NCBI GenBank assembly: GCA_020352895.1
Contig: CP070685.1
Span: 2,545,276-2,586,973, forward strand
DNA length: 41,698 nucleotides
Origin: Phycisphaerales bacterium
Lineage (GTDB): Bacteria > Planctomycetota > Phycisphaerae > UBA1845 > G020352895
Direction: 5' to 3'
Made by a program: the position numbers and the translations under genes. The notes below the pieces were generated by a model. The model worked only from the letters and a program-made list of their open reading frames with translations. It ran no database searches and was not told the origin of the DNA. Below are positions 32,172 through 40,373 of this stretch, piece after piece. The first letter of the stretch is position 1. Each line of letters starts with the position of its first letter.

Positions 32172-34913
32172 TCAATCCGCAGGCACTGTTTGACTTGCCT
32201 CTCGGCGTTGTCTCTGAAGGAAGCGGGGCTGAAGCAGGCTCAGCAGTGCGGGCAACAACAGCAGCGTCGCGGCAAGACACGTCGTGATACTGATCGCCAG
32301 GAGAATCCCCAGGCGGCTGTTCGCCGGCACGCGCGAGAGGATCAGCACACCGAAACCCACGGCGATGGCCACCGCGTCAATGATGATCGCCGGTCCGGCA
32401 AACGACACCGCATCGCGGACCGCTTCCTGGATGTCGCTGTACCGCTCAAACGAAAACCGGCAGCGCTCCATCAGGTGGATGGCGTAGTCCACACCGATCC
32501 CCAAAGTCATGCCGCAGAACATCGAGGTGGCCACTCCCAGCGGGATGTCCGCCAGCCCCATGACGGCATAGTTGAGCAGCACGGCCAGGCCCGGCGGCAG
32601 GACGCAGTACACTCCTGCGCTGAGCGAACCGAACAGAAGCAGGGCCACCGTCAGAATGCCGACCAGGGAGAGAAGCAGCGAGGTCACCTGAGTCCGGACG
32701 ATGGCAGGAATCATGGCCTGGCTGACGGCCACGTCACCGCCGAAACGAATGCGAAGTCCGATGGGGGACAGGTGTTCGGCCTCGAACTCCCTGATGAGGT
32801 CCATCAGGTGGGCCGTGTCTTTGAAGTTGGCATTCTTCAGGAACACCGGGGTGAGTGTTTTGTTGTGGTCGGGGGTCATCAGTTCGTTCATCCGCTGCCG
32901 CCCGCGGGCCATCTGGTAGTAGCGGATCAACGCACCGAGCGTACTGGGCTCGTCGGGGACCCTGCGCGAGCCGACTTCTCGGGTTCGAAGGATGAAGTTC
33001 ATAAGGGCCAGTTGGTCGTGCGTCCCCAGGACGCCGCCCACGGCCGGATCGGCCTCCAGCAAGTCCTCCAGACGCCCGATGGCCTCGATGAACAACGGGT
33101 TGTACAGCCTTTTCTCGTTCGTGGAGATCGAATACAGGATCGGTTCGGTCTCTGCCTCGGTCTCGGCAGTGGCGACCATCCCGTCCCGACGGTCGGTCTT
33201 GATGCGAACGCCACCGGCTACGCGCACGGCCTCGGCCACGCGGTACTCGTGCATCTCGGCGAGGTCGAAGCGAAACGTTCCCTCGACCAGGCTGAGGACC
33301 CGCATCTCATCCAACTCCACCGGCAGCAACGCCCCGTCGCGATCCAGGTTCTTGGCCGGGACCTCACCCTCAACGTAGTGCGGCTGGGCCTCAATGCACA
33401 GCCACAGAAGATGTGTCCCCCCGTAGCCCTGGTTGACGCGCTGCGTGGCCTGATAGAACTCGCTGTCCGCGGCGAAACCGTTGATCCAGCTATCCTGCAC
33501 ATAGATTCTGCGGACGCCCCAGGGCGAGGCCGCCACCAGCCCGGCGGTTACCACCAGCACCGCCCATCGCCACCGCACAACTGCCCCGGCGAACCGCCAG
33601 AGAACGCCCCCTCCTTGCCGTTCAGTCGAAGATCCCGCCAACGAGCGGCGCGGACGGAACCGTTTTGGGTCGAGCAGTACCAGCGCGGCGGGGATGACCG
33701 TCAGCGACCAAAGCATGCAGAAGAAGATGCCCGCAGCCGTGAAGATGCCGAACATCTTGACCGGTTCCAGCGGCGACAGGGCAAAGGAAAGAAAACCGAT
33801 GCAGCTTGTGATCGAGGTCTTTACGATCGGTCGCCACATCTCTTCCATGGTGACTACCAGCGGCCGGGGATGGGGCTCGCCGGGCGCCTCCGCGAGTGCC
33901 TGCCGGTACCTCGCGAATATGTGGATCTCGTCCGCCACACCAATGGCCGTCAGGATCACGGGCAGTACCGCCATCGTCAGATAGAAGGGAACGTCCGTCA
34001 GACCCATCAGGCCGAAGGTGGCCAGCAGGCACGCGCCGACTTCGGCCAGCGGCAGCAGCATGCCCCAGAAGCTGCGACACGTGAGCAAAAGGATTGCGGC
34101 CACGGCCGCGATGGCCACCGGCAGCGGGCGACCGAACGCCCGCAACATCTGCCCTGTCGGGCTCGCCGAGCCGTCGGCGAGGTCCAGTTCGTGGATTTGC
34201 GGGAGAATCCGCCAGCCAAAACGATCCTCCAGAAACGCCCGTAGGCCTGCCAGCAGGTCCAGGACGCCGAGATCCTCCAAGATGTGCACGCCGAGCAGAG
34301 ACTCGGCCACAGGGGCGCCGACCACGGAAATGCGATCGTGTACCGGGCCCAGTTCGGCGATCTTGGCCCGGAGGTCACGCACCAGGCGGGAACGGTTGGC
34401 CTCGGGTGAGACCGCTACCAGGATGGCACTGCTGCTGAAGTCGTGCGAAACCAGAGTGCCTATGAACAGGTCGATGGCCTCCAGGTCACCGCGAATCTCG
34501 TCCAGCCCTCTCTGATCGGTTGGGAACGGGTCGAGGAAGGGGCGGAAGCGCAGCGTATTGGTGTAGACTCGGTCGCGCTTCTCGGTAGCGAGGCTGGTGA
34601 TGTCTTCCGGTTCGATCCCGTCGATCTCGGGGAGTCGGGCGCTCAAGTCACGGATGATTCCCAAGGTCTCGTAATTAAAGATCCCTTCGGGGTGGTCCGT
34701 CTCCACGGCCACGACCATCGGGTCCTGCACACCGAAGAGCTCACGGACCTCTCGGTCGACCAGGATCGCGGGGTCATCTTTCGGCACCAGGGCGTGTCCG
34801 TCGGTGCGGAGTCGCAGCCGCAGCACCCCCGGGGCGCAGGCCAACGTCAGCCCCACTCCCAACAGAATGGTTGTGCGCGGGAACCGGATAGCCGGTCTGT
34901 AGACCCAGGTCAT
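32172..34913 (-). CDS. MMPL/RND-superfamily transporter
   Basis: A 913-residue membrane protein with the duplicated RND layout: one N-terminal helix, a large extracytoplasmic domain (about 35-260), five or six helices, and the same again (second domain about 460-720). The membrane segments with functional acidic residues are GVADEIHIFARYRQAL in the first half and TLGIGVDYAIHLMERCR in the second. Proteins of this type export lipids, hopanoids or hydrophobic compounds. No membrane-fusion or outer-membrane partner is adjacent, which fits the MMPL/HpnN side of the superfamily better than tripartite efflux pumps. Substrate unknown. Confidence 0.9.
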   Translation of the reverse strand: MTWVYRPAIRFPRTTILLGVGLTLACAPGVLRLRLRTDGHALVPKDDPAILVDREVRELFGVQDPMVVAVETDHPEGIFNYETLGIIRDLSARLPEIDGIEPEDITSLATEKRDRVYTNTLRFRPFLDPFPTDQRGLDEIRGDLEAIDLFIGTLVSHDFSSSAILVAVSPEANRSRLVRDLRAKIAELGPVHDRISVVGAPVAESLLGVHILEDLGVLDLLAGLRAFLEDRFGWRILPQIHELDLADGSASPTGQMLRAFGRPLPVAIAAVAAILLLTCRSFWGMLLPLAEVGACLLATFGLMGLTDVPFYLTMAVLPVILTAIGVADEIHIFARYRQALAEAPGEPHPRPLVVTMEEMWRPIVKTSITSCIGFLSFALSPLEPVKMFGIFTAAGIFFCMLWSLTVIPAALVLLDPKRFRPRRSLAGSSTERQGGGVLWRFAGAVVRWRWAVLVVTAGLVAASPWGVRRIYVQDSWINGFAADSEFYQATQRVNQGYGGTHLLWLCIEAQPHYVEGEVPAKNLDRDGALLPVELDEMRVLSLVEGTFRFDLAEMHEYRVAEAVRVAGGVRIKTDRRDGMVATAETEAETEPILYSISTNEKRLYNPLFIEAIGRLEDLLEADPAVGGVLGTHDQLALMNFILRTREVGSRRVPDEPSTLGALIRYYQMARGRQRMNELMTPDHNKTLTPVFLKNANFKDTAHLMDLIREFEAEHLSPIGLRIRFGGDVAVSQAMIPAIVRTQVTSLLLSLVGILTVALLLFGSLSAGVYCVLPPGLAVLLNYAVMGLADIPLGVATSMFCGMTLGIGVDYAIHLMERCRFSFERYSDIQEAVRDAVSFAGPAIIIDAVAIAVGFGVLILSRVPANSRLGILLAISITTCLAATLLLLPALLSLLQPRFLQRQRREASQTVPAD

Positions 34914-35056
34914 ACCGCCGTCATGCCCCCAGGATCGCCAAAGTAGACGTGGTCATCATGATCAGGGCCTCACCGCCCCTGAGCAAGGGCCGCCTCCGGC
35001 CCACGGCGACGCCGGCACATCCCGCCCACTTTGTCAGATGAGCCGCGGGCGAGTGC

Positions 35057-35776
35057 TCACCCGTCCAGAGCCAGCAACTGTGCCGCGAGAACCACGCAGG
35101 CGCTCTCGATGCGGAGCACGGACGGCCCCAGAGAAATCGGCATGAAACCGGCGTCGGTGAGTTCAGTGCATTCCTCATCACATAATCCGCCTTCCGGGCC
35201 GATTACCGCGAAGACATCCGCATCGTGAGGGAGTGATGACTTCATTCGGCTGATCGTCGGCGCGCCCCGGCCCGTTGTCGCCCAGAATCGCTGGCTTCCG
35301 TCCGGTACTCGGGCGATGAGCTGGTCCGTCGAGCCGCAGGCCTCAACCACGGGCAGCCACGCCTGCTTGGATTGTTTGATGGCTTCTCGGCAGGCGTAAG
35401 ACCAGCGGTCCAGCTTGGAGGCTGTCGTTCCCGTTACGCTACGACGAAAGGTCGTGGCCACGACCTTTCCCACGCCGAGTTCCGCGCATTTCTCGAACAG
35501 AAAACCCTGGCGTCGACCCTTGGGCATGGCGGTAGCCAGGGTCAATCTTGCCAGCGGCGGACGCGGACGCTGCTCGATGTGATCGACGCACACCTCCAGC
35601 CGGTCGTCCTGCCGCCAAACAACGCGGGCCTCGGCGGCTCCTCCTCGGCCGTCTACCAGGACCAGCGCCTGGCCGGGACGCAGGCGGCGCGAGCCGCCGG
35701 CATGCTTCGATTCCTCGGCGCTCAGCCTGAGGCTGCCCATCGCCAGCGGCGAGTGGAAGAAGTACGGAATGCCCAT
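35057..35776 (-). CDS. rsmE: 16S rRNA m3U1498 methyltransferase
   Basis: A 239-residue SPOUT-class enzyme that N3-methylates U1498 of 16S rRNA. Start ATG 35776 (MGIPYFFHSPLAMGSLRL) fits the family. A PUA-like N-terminal domain (HAGGSRRLRPGQALVLVDGRGG) is followed by TLATAMPKGRRQGFLFEKCAELGV and the knotted SAM site VIGPEGGLCDEECTELTDAGF, then SLGPSVLRIESACVVLAAQ. The usual 'LGxRILRxETA' appears as LGPSVLRIESA, so the common Arg is Ser here. A TACAAT box lies exactly seven bases before the ATG. Confidence 0.94.
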   Translation of the reverse strand: MGIPYFFHSPLAMGSLRLSAEESKHAGGSRRLRPGQALVLVDGRGGAAEARVVWRQDDRLEVCVDHIEQRPRPPLARLTLATAMPKGRRQGFLFEKCAELGVGKVVATTFRRSVTGTTASKLDRWSYACREAIKQSKQAWLPVVEACGSTDQLIARVPDGSQRFWATTGRGAPTISRMKSSLPHDADVFAVIGPEGGLCDEECTELTDAGFMPISLGPSVLRIESACVVLAAQLLALDG

Positions 35777-35783
35777 CCGGTGA

Positions 35784-35789
35784 ATTGTA
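35784..35789 (-). promoter_or_regulatory. Putative -10 box of rsmE
   Basis: On the minus strand TACAAT is followed by TCACCGG and the rsmE ATG, a seven-base gap identical to that at surE and nnrE. No convincing -35 and no Shine-Dalgarno sequence are present. Confidence 0.45.
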
Positions 35790-35902
35790 ACGGGCCCCGG
35801 GGCACCTACCACCCGCATCCCGGCGCAGCTCTGAAGTGCTCGCTCCGGCCTGCCGATAAGGCCGATAAGACACTAGACCGCTATCTGGCCCGAACACACG
35901 CC

Positions 35903-36688
35903 ATGGCTGGACCGAGAGATTCCGATTCCGATCCCGACTCCATCGATCCTCGAGCGAAACTTCCGCAAGACGTGTCGGTGGATCAACTGATGGACCAGGC
36001 AGACGCCTTGGCTCGGCAACTTTGCGCCGAAGTGGGGCTCCCCGAGAAGCCCAACGACGCCAAGAAGCCGCAGCCTGCTGGCCCCGAGGAGTCGTCAGAA
36101 GGCATCATGGCTCAAATGGGCCGCACTGAGCACGCCGCGTCGCAGGTGGCCGGAGAACTGGGCTCTGAGCAGGGTCGGACGGGCAACCCGGTCACTATGC
36201 CCTCCGGCGCTCACGAGACTGCGGCATCGATACCCGACTTGTCCCCTTCAGAACGTAACGTCCGGGAAACCAGCGTTCCTGCCTTGGCCGACGGGGCGGT
36301 GGCCGATGCCCGTGGTCGGATCGCCCTGGCTCACGGGGGCGGCGCCTCCCCCGAGACTTCCGGTAGCCCGCAAGGAGTCGGTGTCTCAGGGAATGCGACA
36401 CCGTCGGCACCGGTTCCCATGCCCATTGGAGGCCTCGCTCTCAAGTGCCTGGAGGCCACACACAAGCTACTGACGCCCGCGGCCCGCCTGTTGCAGCGGG
36501 TGATCGATGCCGGCCACCCGTGGCTCGACCGTTTGCAGTCTTTGATTCGCCCCCTGTGTGCCTTCCTCGGCCTGCTGGACTGGCCTTTCTCCTGGGTGCC
36601 GAGGTCGGCACGAACGACGATCGGCTACGTGGCCCTCGCCACGCTGGTCATGGCTTTGCTCACCTTCGTCGTGAGTTGGATGCGGTAA
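35903..36688 (+). CDS. Uncharacterised tail-anchored protein
   Basis: I do not recognise this 261-residue protein. The frame is also open upstream, but that part is antisense to rsmE, so ATG 35903 (MAGPRDSDSDPDSIDP) is taken as the start although it lacks a ribosome-binding sequence. Residues 1-170 are hydrophilic, acidic and rich in Pro, Ser, Ala and Gly, probably disordered apart from a short helix (SVDQLMDQADALARQLCAEVG). A more ordered amphipathic region follows (ALKCLEATHKLLTPAARLLQRVIDA) and one C-terminal membrane helix (about 238-258). This suggests a cytoplasmic-facing tail-anchored protein. A similar CLE-x-THK-type tail may be shared by relatives, which would need searching. Confidence 0.6.
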   Translation: MAGPRDSDSDPDSIDPRAKLPQDVSVDQLMDQADALARQLCAEVGLPEKPNDAKKPQPAGPEESSEGIMAQMGRTEHAASQVAGELGSEQGRTGNPVTMPSGAHETAASIPDLSPSERNVRETSVPALADGAVADARGRIALAHGGGASPETSGSPQGVGVSGNATPSAPVPMPIGGLALKCLEATHKLLTPAARLLQRVIDAGHPWLDRLQSLIRPLCAFLGLLDWPFSWVPRSARTTIGYVALATLVMALLTFVVSWMR

Positions 36689-36709
36689 CAGAGGCGACGG
36701 TGCGGGGGA

Positions 36710-38002
36710 TCAGGAGGCGGGTGCCCGTTGCTGACTGCGCCGGGCCTCGGCTTCGAATTCCCTGGGAAAGCGGATCGGCATCCCCGAATCCTTCGAGTAA
36801 CGGGCCAGCCGATAGGCGTTCACGTACTGCTTGGCCACAATGTCCCAACTGACTTTGGACCTCAGGTAGTTCTTCAGCTTCTCCCCCAATCGCCACCGCA
36901 GGTCTTCCTGCGTGGCCAGCCGCAGAATGCAACGACGCAAGGTCTCTCGGTTGGTGAACAGCAGCCCGCCCTCGCTTTCCACCGTCATGGCAGTCAACCC
37001 CTCCAGTGGGGCGGTGGTCACATAGGGCTTGTTCAGGGCAATGATCCGGCTGAGCGTGCTGGATTGAGTACTGTCCAGAGTAGGCAGGATCAGAAAGTCA
37101 CACAGAGCCAGCACCTTGTAGTACCGCTCGCCCTCGGGGGCGAACTGGTAGAAACGCGCTTGGCCGATACGCTCCAGATTGCGAATCTCTGCTACGTAGT
37201 GGTCAAAATCCTGCTGATGGAGCGGGTCGTTGATATCCCCGGCGGCGAAGAGCAGCCACTCTTCGCCGGTCTGCAGACAAATGCTGTCGTGGATCTCAGG
37301 CCAGAGGTTCGTGACGATGTCCCACCGCTTGTTGCCTTGGATCCATCCCACCAGCCCCGCCAGCCGTTTGCCCTTCAGGTCCCACAGCCCCAACTCGTCC
37401 TTGATGGCGTCGATCTCGCGCGGGGCATAATGGCGGTCGGGTCGAGCGCCTTGCGGTATGACGGCCACGTTATGCGGCATGTCCTTGGCGGCGCGTGAGA
37501 AGGACCACTCCAGGCGCCACTTCTGATAGTCGCACTTCAGGATCATGATCGTGCATAGTTCGGCCGCATGCGTGAGGAAAGCCTCTTCACTCTCCAGCAG
37601 CCGGCCTCGCACCGAATGAGCCTCTACGATGGTCGGGAACTCCGCCAGCCCTTCCAGCAATGTCAGGAAACGTTTCCGCGCCGTGCTTTCCGGAACGTCG
37701 CCTCCGCTGTACAAGCCTTCCTCGTGGTGGATGTGGACGGAGTAGGGATTCAGCTCCGCGATGGTGCGCACGGCACGCGACGGCCAGTCCGGTGCCGCCA
37801 GATCGATGACTGCCATCACCTCGGCGTCCGGATGCCTGGCTTCCGAGCAGTTGGTCGGTGCGACCGCCACCTGTTTTCGCTGGGGAACGTGGCGGTGGAT
37901 GAACTCGAACGCATCTTCCGCGATGCCGCTGGCGCTCGCCGGGTTGGGCGGTAGAGACGTTACAGTCACAAAAGGCCGATCCGGGTATTGCGAGAGAGGC
38001 AT
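36710..38002 (-). CDS. GT-B glycosyltransferase (GT4-like)
   Basis: A 430-residue protein with a two-domain GT-B outline. The N-terminal half has a glycine/serine-rich start (SLPPNPASASGIAEDAFEFI) and NPYSVHIHHEEGLYSGGD. The C-terminal half shows LAGLVGWIQGNKRWDIV, EWLLFAAGDIND, CDFLILPTLDSTQSSTLSRI (the phosphate/ribose-contacting loop) and a late helix KVSWDIVAKQYVNAYRLA typical of GT4 enzymes. It probably transfers a sugar from a nucleotide donor to a cell-surface acceptor. The acceptor is unknown. It is convergent with the tail-anchored protein (21 bases apart) and divergent from parA. Confidence 0.85.
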   Translation of the reverse strand: MPLSQYPDRPFVTVTSLPPNPASASGIAEDAFEFIHRHVPQRKQVAVAPTNCSEARHPDAEVMAVIDLAAPDWPSRAVRTIAELNPYSVHIHHEEGLYSGGDVPESTARKRFLTLLEGLAEFPTIVEAHSVRGRLLESEEAFLTHAAELCTIMILKCDYQKWRLEWSFSRAAKDMPHNVAVIPQGARPDRHYAPREIDAIKDELGLWDLKGKRLAGLVGWIQGNKRWDIVTNLWPEIHDSICLQTGEEWLLFAAGDINDPLHQQDFDHYVAEIRNLERIGQARFYQFAPEGERYYKVLALCDFLILPTLDSTQSSTLSRIIALNKPYVTTAPLEGLTAMTVESEGGLLFTNRETLRRCILRLATQEDLRWRLGEKLKNYLRSKVSWDIVAKQYVNAYRLARYSKDSGMPIRFPREFEAEARRSQQRAPAS

Positions 38003-38356
38003 CCGGCAGCGTACTCCGATCGCCGTGGCGGTACTGTCCTGGGCGAGTCAGCGGAGGCGACAGCTTCCGCGTTCAACCCACTGCACACCATATCGACGTT
38101 TTACCGGCCCCCGGCTTGAATGCTGCTGCGCCGCAACGCCGTGCGCCGGCCTGGCAGTGGACCATGAGAGGATTCTGTCTCCCCGAGCTCCGTCACTACC
38201 CGCATGAATCTGGCCGTGCCAAACGGCCCAGACCTGCATGTTTCCCTTTTACTGCGACGGCAGCAGCATATAATGATACCGGCGCGGTACTCTCGACTCA
38301 ATCAGGCTTCTTATTATGGCCCCGGTGGCCAATCCTCAGGTGGGCAAGGAGATCGC
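38003..38356. other. 354-base intergenic region between divergent GT4-like gene and parA
   Basis: No convincing coding frame. It holds a hairpin at 38210-38231 (GGCCGT-GCCAA-ACGGCC, extended by two pairs past a bulged C) and a perfect -10 hexamer at 38269-38274. A TGTTTC half-site at 38239-38244 is not a full parS. Confidence 0.6.
38269..38274 (+). promoter_or_regulatory. Putative -10 box of parA
   Basis: Perfect TATAAT, 83 bases before the parA ATG. The -35 is poor; TTTACT 15 bases upstream or TTTTAC 16 bases upstream are the only candidates. Confidence 0.45.
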
Positions 38357-39334
38357 ATGCGTTCCGTCGCGGTCCTCAACCAGAAAGGCGGAGTCGGCAA
38401 GACGACCACGGTTGCAAACCTGGGAGCCGCTTTGGGAAGGCTGGGGAACCGCGTGCTGGTGGTTGATCTGGACCCCCAATCTCATCTGACCCTGCATCTG
38501 GGGCTTGATACGAGCTCGGACGGGCCCTCTGTCCATAAGGTGCTGCTCGACGGGATGTCGGCGGCGGACGCGATCGTTGATGCCGGCGAGAATCTGTCCG
38601 CGATCAGCTCAAACATTGACCTTGCGGCGGCAGAGTTGGAACTGGTCAGTGTGGTTGGCCGCGAGGTAGTCCTTCGCGACGCGCTGGAGAAAATAAATAC
38701 ACACTTCGACATTTGCCTGATTGATTGCCCGCCTTCCCTGGGGATCCTGACGCTGAACGCCTTGGCGGCGGCTCGCGAAGTCATCATCCCGCTGCTGCCG
38801 CATTTCCTTGCCCTGCAAGGGCTTGGGAAGCTTCTGGAAACCATTGCCCTGGTGTCGCGAAGGCTCAATCCGGACCTGACGGTCAGGGGAGTGCTCCTGT
38901 GCATGTACGAAGGCGGCACCCGCCTGTGCGGCGAGGTCGTATCGGATCTCGAGTCCTTTCTGGACGCGGCCCGCGGAGCGAACCTCCCGTGGAGCCGGGC
39001 CGAGCTCTTCAAGACGGTGATTCGGCGAAACGTCCGCTTGGCCGAGAGTCCCAGCTATGGCCAGACGATCTTCTGTTACGAACCTAAGTGCCACGGGGCG
39101 GAAGACTACGAGGCGCTGGCGCGGGAGGTGCTGGCGGTGGACGACGGGAACCAGGCCGATGGGCAACCGGCCGCCGGGTCTCAGACAGCGCCAACTCCGG
39201 TGACCGTCGGCGAGCAACCTGCTGCGCAGGCTGCCTCTCCGCAGCAACCCGAAGCGCGTCCGCCGCGACCGGAAGCGGCCGCGCCCTCGCAGGATGGGGC
39301 GGACGCCTTAGTCTCCACCCGGCAGACCCTCTGA
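38357..39334 (+). CDS. ParA/Soj-type ATPase with Pro/Ala-rich tail
   Basis: A 325-residue deviant Walker ATPase. The start follows AAGGAG at 38346-38351. MRSVAVLNQKGGVGKTTTVA has the deviant Walker A (Lys10 and Lys15), VLVVDLDPQSHLTLHL the A' motif and ICLIDCPPSLGILTLNAL the Walker B. These proteins form ATP-dependent dimers that bind DNA or membrane and position chromosomes or complexes. There is no N-terminal helix-turn-helix, as in chromosomal Soj. After residue ~262 a 60-residue tail rich in Pro, Ala and Gln is added. No parB or parS is visible nearby, so it may be an orphan ParA or serve another cargo. Confidence 0.9.
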   Translation: MRSVAVLNQKGGVGKTTTVANLGAALGRLGNRVLVVDLDPQSHLTLHLGLDTSSDGPSVHKVLLDGMSAADAIVDAGENLSAISSNIDLAAAELELVSVVGREVVLRDALEKINTHFDICLIDCPPSLGILTLNALAAAREVIIPLLPHFLALQGLGKLLETIALVSRRLNPDLTVRGVLLCMYEGGTRLCGEVVSDLESFLDAARGANLPWSRAELFKTVIRRNVRLAESPSYGQTIFCYEPKCHGAEDYEALAREVLAVDDGNQADGQPAAGSQTAPTPVTVGEQPAAQAASPQQPEARPPRPEAAAPSQDGADALVSTRQTL

Positions 39335-39360
39335 AGATATGATTGATGTGATTGTGCCGG

Positions 39361-39376
39361 GGCACCTGCGGGTGCC
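39361..39376 (+). terminator. Hairpin after parA
   Basis: GGCACC (39361-39366) and GGTGCC (39371-39376) pair around TGCG, 26 bases after the parA stop and 25 before the VanZ-like ATG. It lacks a T-run and might equally shape the leader of the next gene. Confidence 0.3.
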
Positions 39377-39400
39377 GGGACTGGCGCTGGCGGGGGTCCG

Positions 39401-39862
39401 ATGCCCAGATTCGACGTTCCACCATCCGAATCCGGGGAAAAGGCCGGCCCAGCCCGTCGCCGAGCGTCCCTGGGCTGGAGGGGGTGGCTCCTGATTTCGC
39501 ACTGGGCGCTCATGTTTGTGGGCACGCACTGGCCCGACGTGGATCGTTTCAGGCCCGACGAGGGTTGGCCAATCCCCTACTTGGATCAGGCAGCCCACCT
39601 GGTGCTATACACGGTTTGGGGTGCCCTGTGGTGGGTTGTCCTCCGTAATCGTCCCGGGGGAGTCTGTGTCCGAACGCTGTGGTGGGTCGTCATCGGTGGG
39701 TTCTGTTACGCGTGCTTTGACGAACTGACCCAGCTCATCGTCGGCCGTACCGCCGCCTTCGATGACCTCCTCATCGATATCATCGGCGTGAACCTCGGCG
39801 TATGGGTGCCGGAGACAGTCCGACGGTTCCGTGTCATGGAAACGAAGCGCGAGGCAGCTTGA
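39401..39862 (+). CDS. VanZ-like membrane protein
   Basis: A 153-residue protein with four hydrophobic segments. WLLISHWALMFVGTHWPD, then DQAAHLVLYTVWGALWW and CFDELTQLIVGRTAAFDDLLIDIIGVNLGVW are the VanZ-family signature: a His in TM2, then D-E-x-x-Q ... D-x-x-x-D/N-x-x-G. VanZ gives low-level teicoplanin resistance in enterococci, but most family members have no known role beyond being in the envelope. GGGGG precedes the ATG. The next gene starts four bases after its stop. Confidence 0.85.
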   Translation: MPRFDVPPSESGEKAGPARRRASLGWRGWLLISHWALMFVGTHWPDVDRFRPDEGWPIPYLDQAAHLVLYTVWGALWWVVLRNRPGGVCVRTLWWVVIGGFCYACFDELTQLIVGRTAAFDDLLIDIIGVNLGVWVPETVRRFRVMETKREAA

Positions 39863-39866
39863 GTCC

Positions 39867-40268
39867 ATGCTTCGAGAGCGACCAGACAGTGAGGTGGAGG
39901 CAGTCGATGACGTTCGGGTATCCGCTGCCCTTTCCCTGGCAGAGGAGAGTCGCGAGTTCTACGTGGAGATCCTGGGGCTACAGGAGGATGAGAATCGCAA
40001 AGGGCGAGCCGCGCCGGAGGGGGGCGAGCTGGTGTTCTGCGGGCAGCACAACCGGCTGATCCTACAGCTCATGGAGGCTCCCAGTGTCCAGCCCCTCAAG
40101 CGGAAGGCCCTGATCTGCGTCAAGTCGCTTCAGGGCGTGCGCGACGTCTTGGATGATCGTCGCATCGAGTATGTCCGTTGCCGCAGCCTGGGCTGGGCAG
40201 GAGAACGCCTCCAGGTGTGGGACCCGAGCGGAAACCTGGTGGAACTGCGGCAGGAGAGGCTTTTGTAA
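39867..40268 (+). CDS. VOC/glyoxalase-fold protein
   Basis: A 133-residue single-domain protein of the vicinal oxygen chelate type. SREFYVEILGLQEDENR is the family's first helix-strand unit, LVFCGQHNRLILQLME the next strands, and LQVWDPSGNLVELRQE the usual C-terminal 'DPdGN-iEL' ending with the metal-ligand Glu. Substrates in this family range from methylglyoxal to aromatic diols and antibiotics, and none can be assigned. Start ATG 39867 is preferred over the upstream in-frame GTG at 39831, which lies inside the VanZ-like gene. Confidence 0.82.
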   Translation: MLRERPDSEVEAVDDVRVSAALSLAEESREFYVEILGLQEDENRKGRAAPEGGELVFCGQHNRLILQLMEAPSVQPLKRKALICVKSLQGVRDVLDDRRIEYVRCRSLGWAGERLQVWDPSGNLVELRQERLL

Positions 40269-40302
40269 AGGGACATTGAGCGACCCGGTGCCGATGTTGA
40301 TT

Positions 40303-40327
40303 TGCCACGGCCGAAGGCAGTTTTTTT
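40303..40327 (+). terminator. Weak intrinsic terminator after the VOC gene
   Basis: TGCC (40303-40306) and GGCA (40316-40319) form a short four-pair stem followed by seven T residues (40321-40327). The T-run is convincing, the stem is weak. Confidence 0.35.
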
Positions 40328-40338
40328 CGAATCCGGGG

Positions 40339-40367
40339 GTGACAAGAAGGGTGGAAGCCCCTACACT
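40339..40367 (+). promoter_or_regulatory. Promoter upstream of the coaE leader region
   Basis: GTGACA (40339-40344; five of six), a 17-base spacer and TACACT (40362-40367; four of six). Transcription would start near 40374, more than 330 bases before coaE. Confidence 0.55.
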
Positions 40368-40373
40368 GTAGGC

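Noticed and set aside
32094-34244. 716-codon open frame on the plus strand
   Set aside because: It is antisense to the MMPL transporter, low-complexity (Gln, His, Arg-rich) and has no domain; a by-product of high GC codon positions.
38239-38254. TGTTTC as part of a parS site near parA
   Set aside because: Only one half of the 16-bp parS palindrome is present; the other half does not match.
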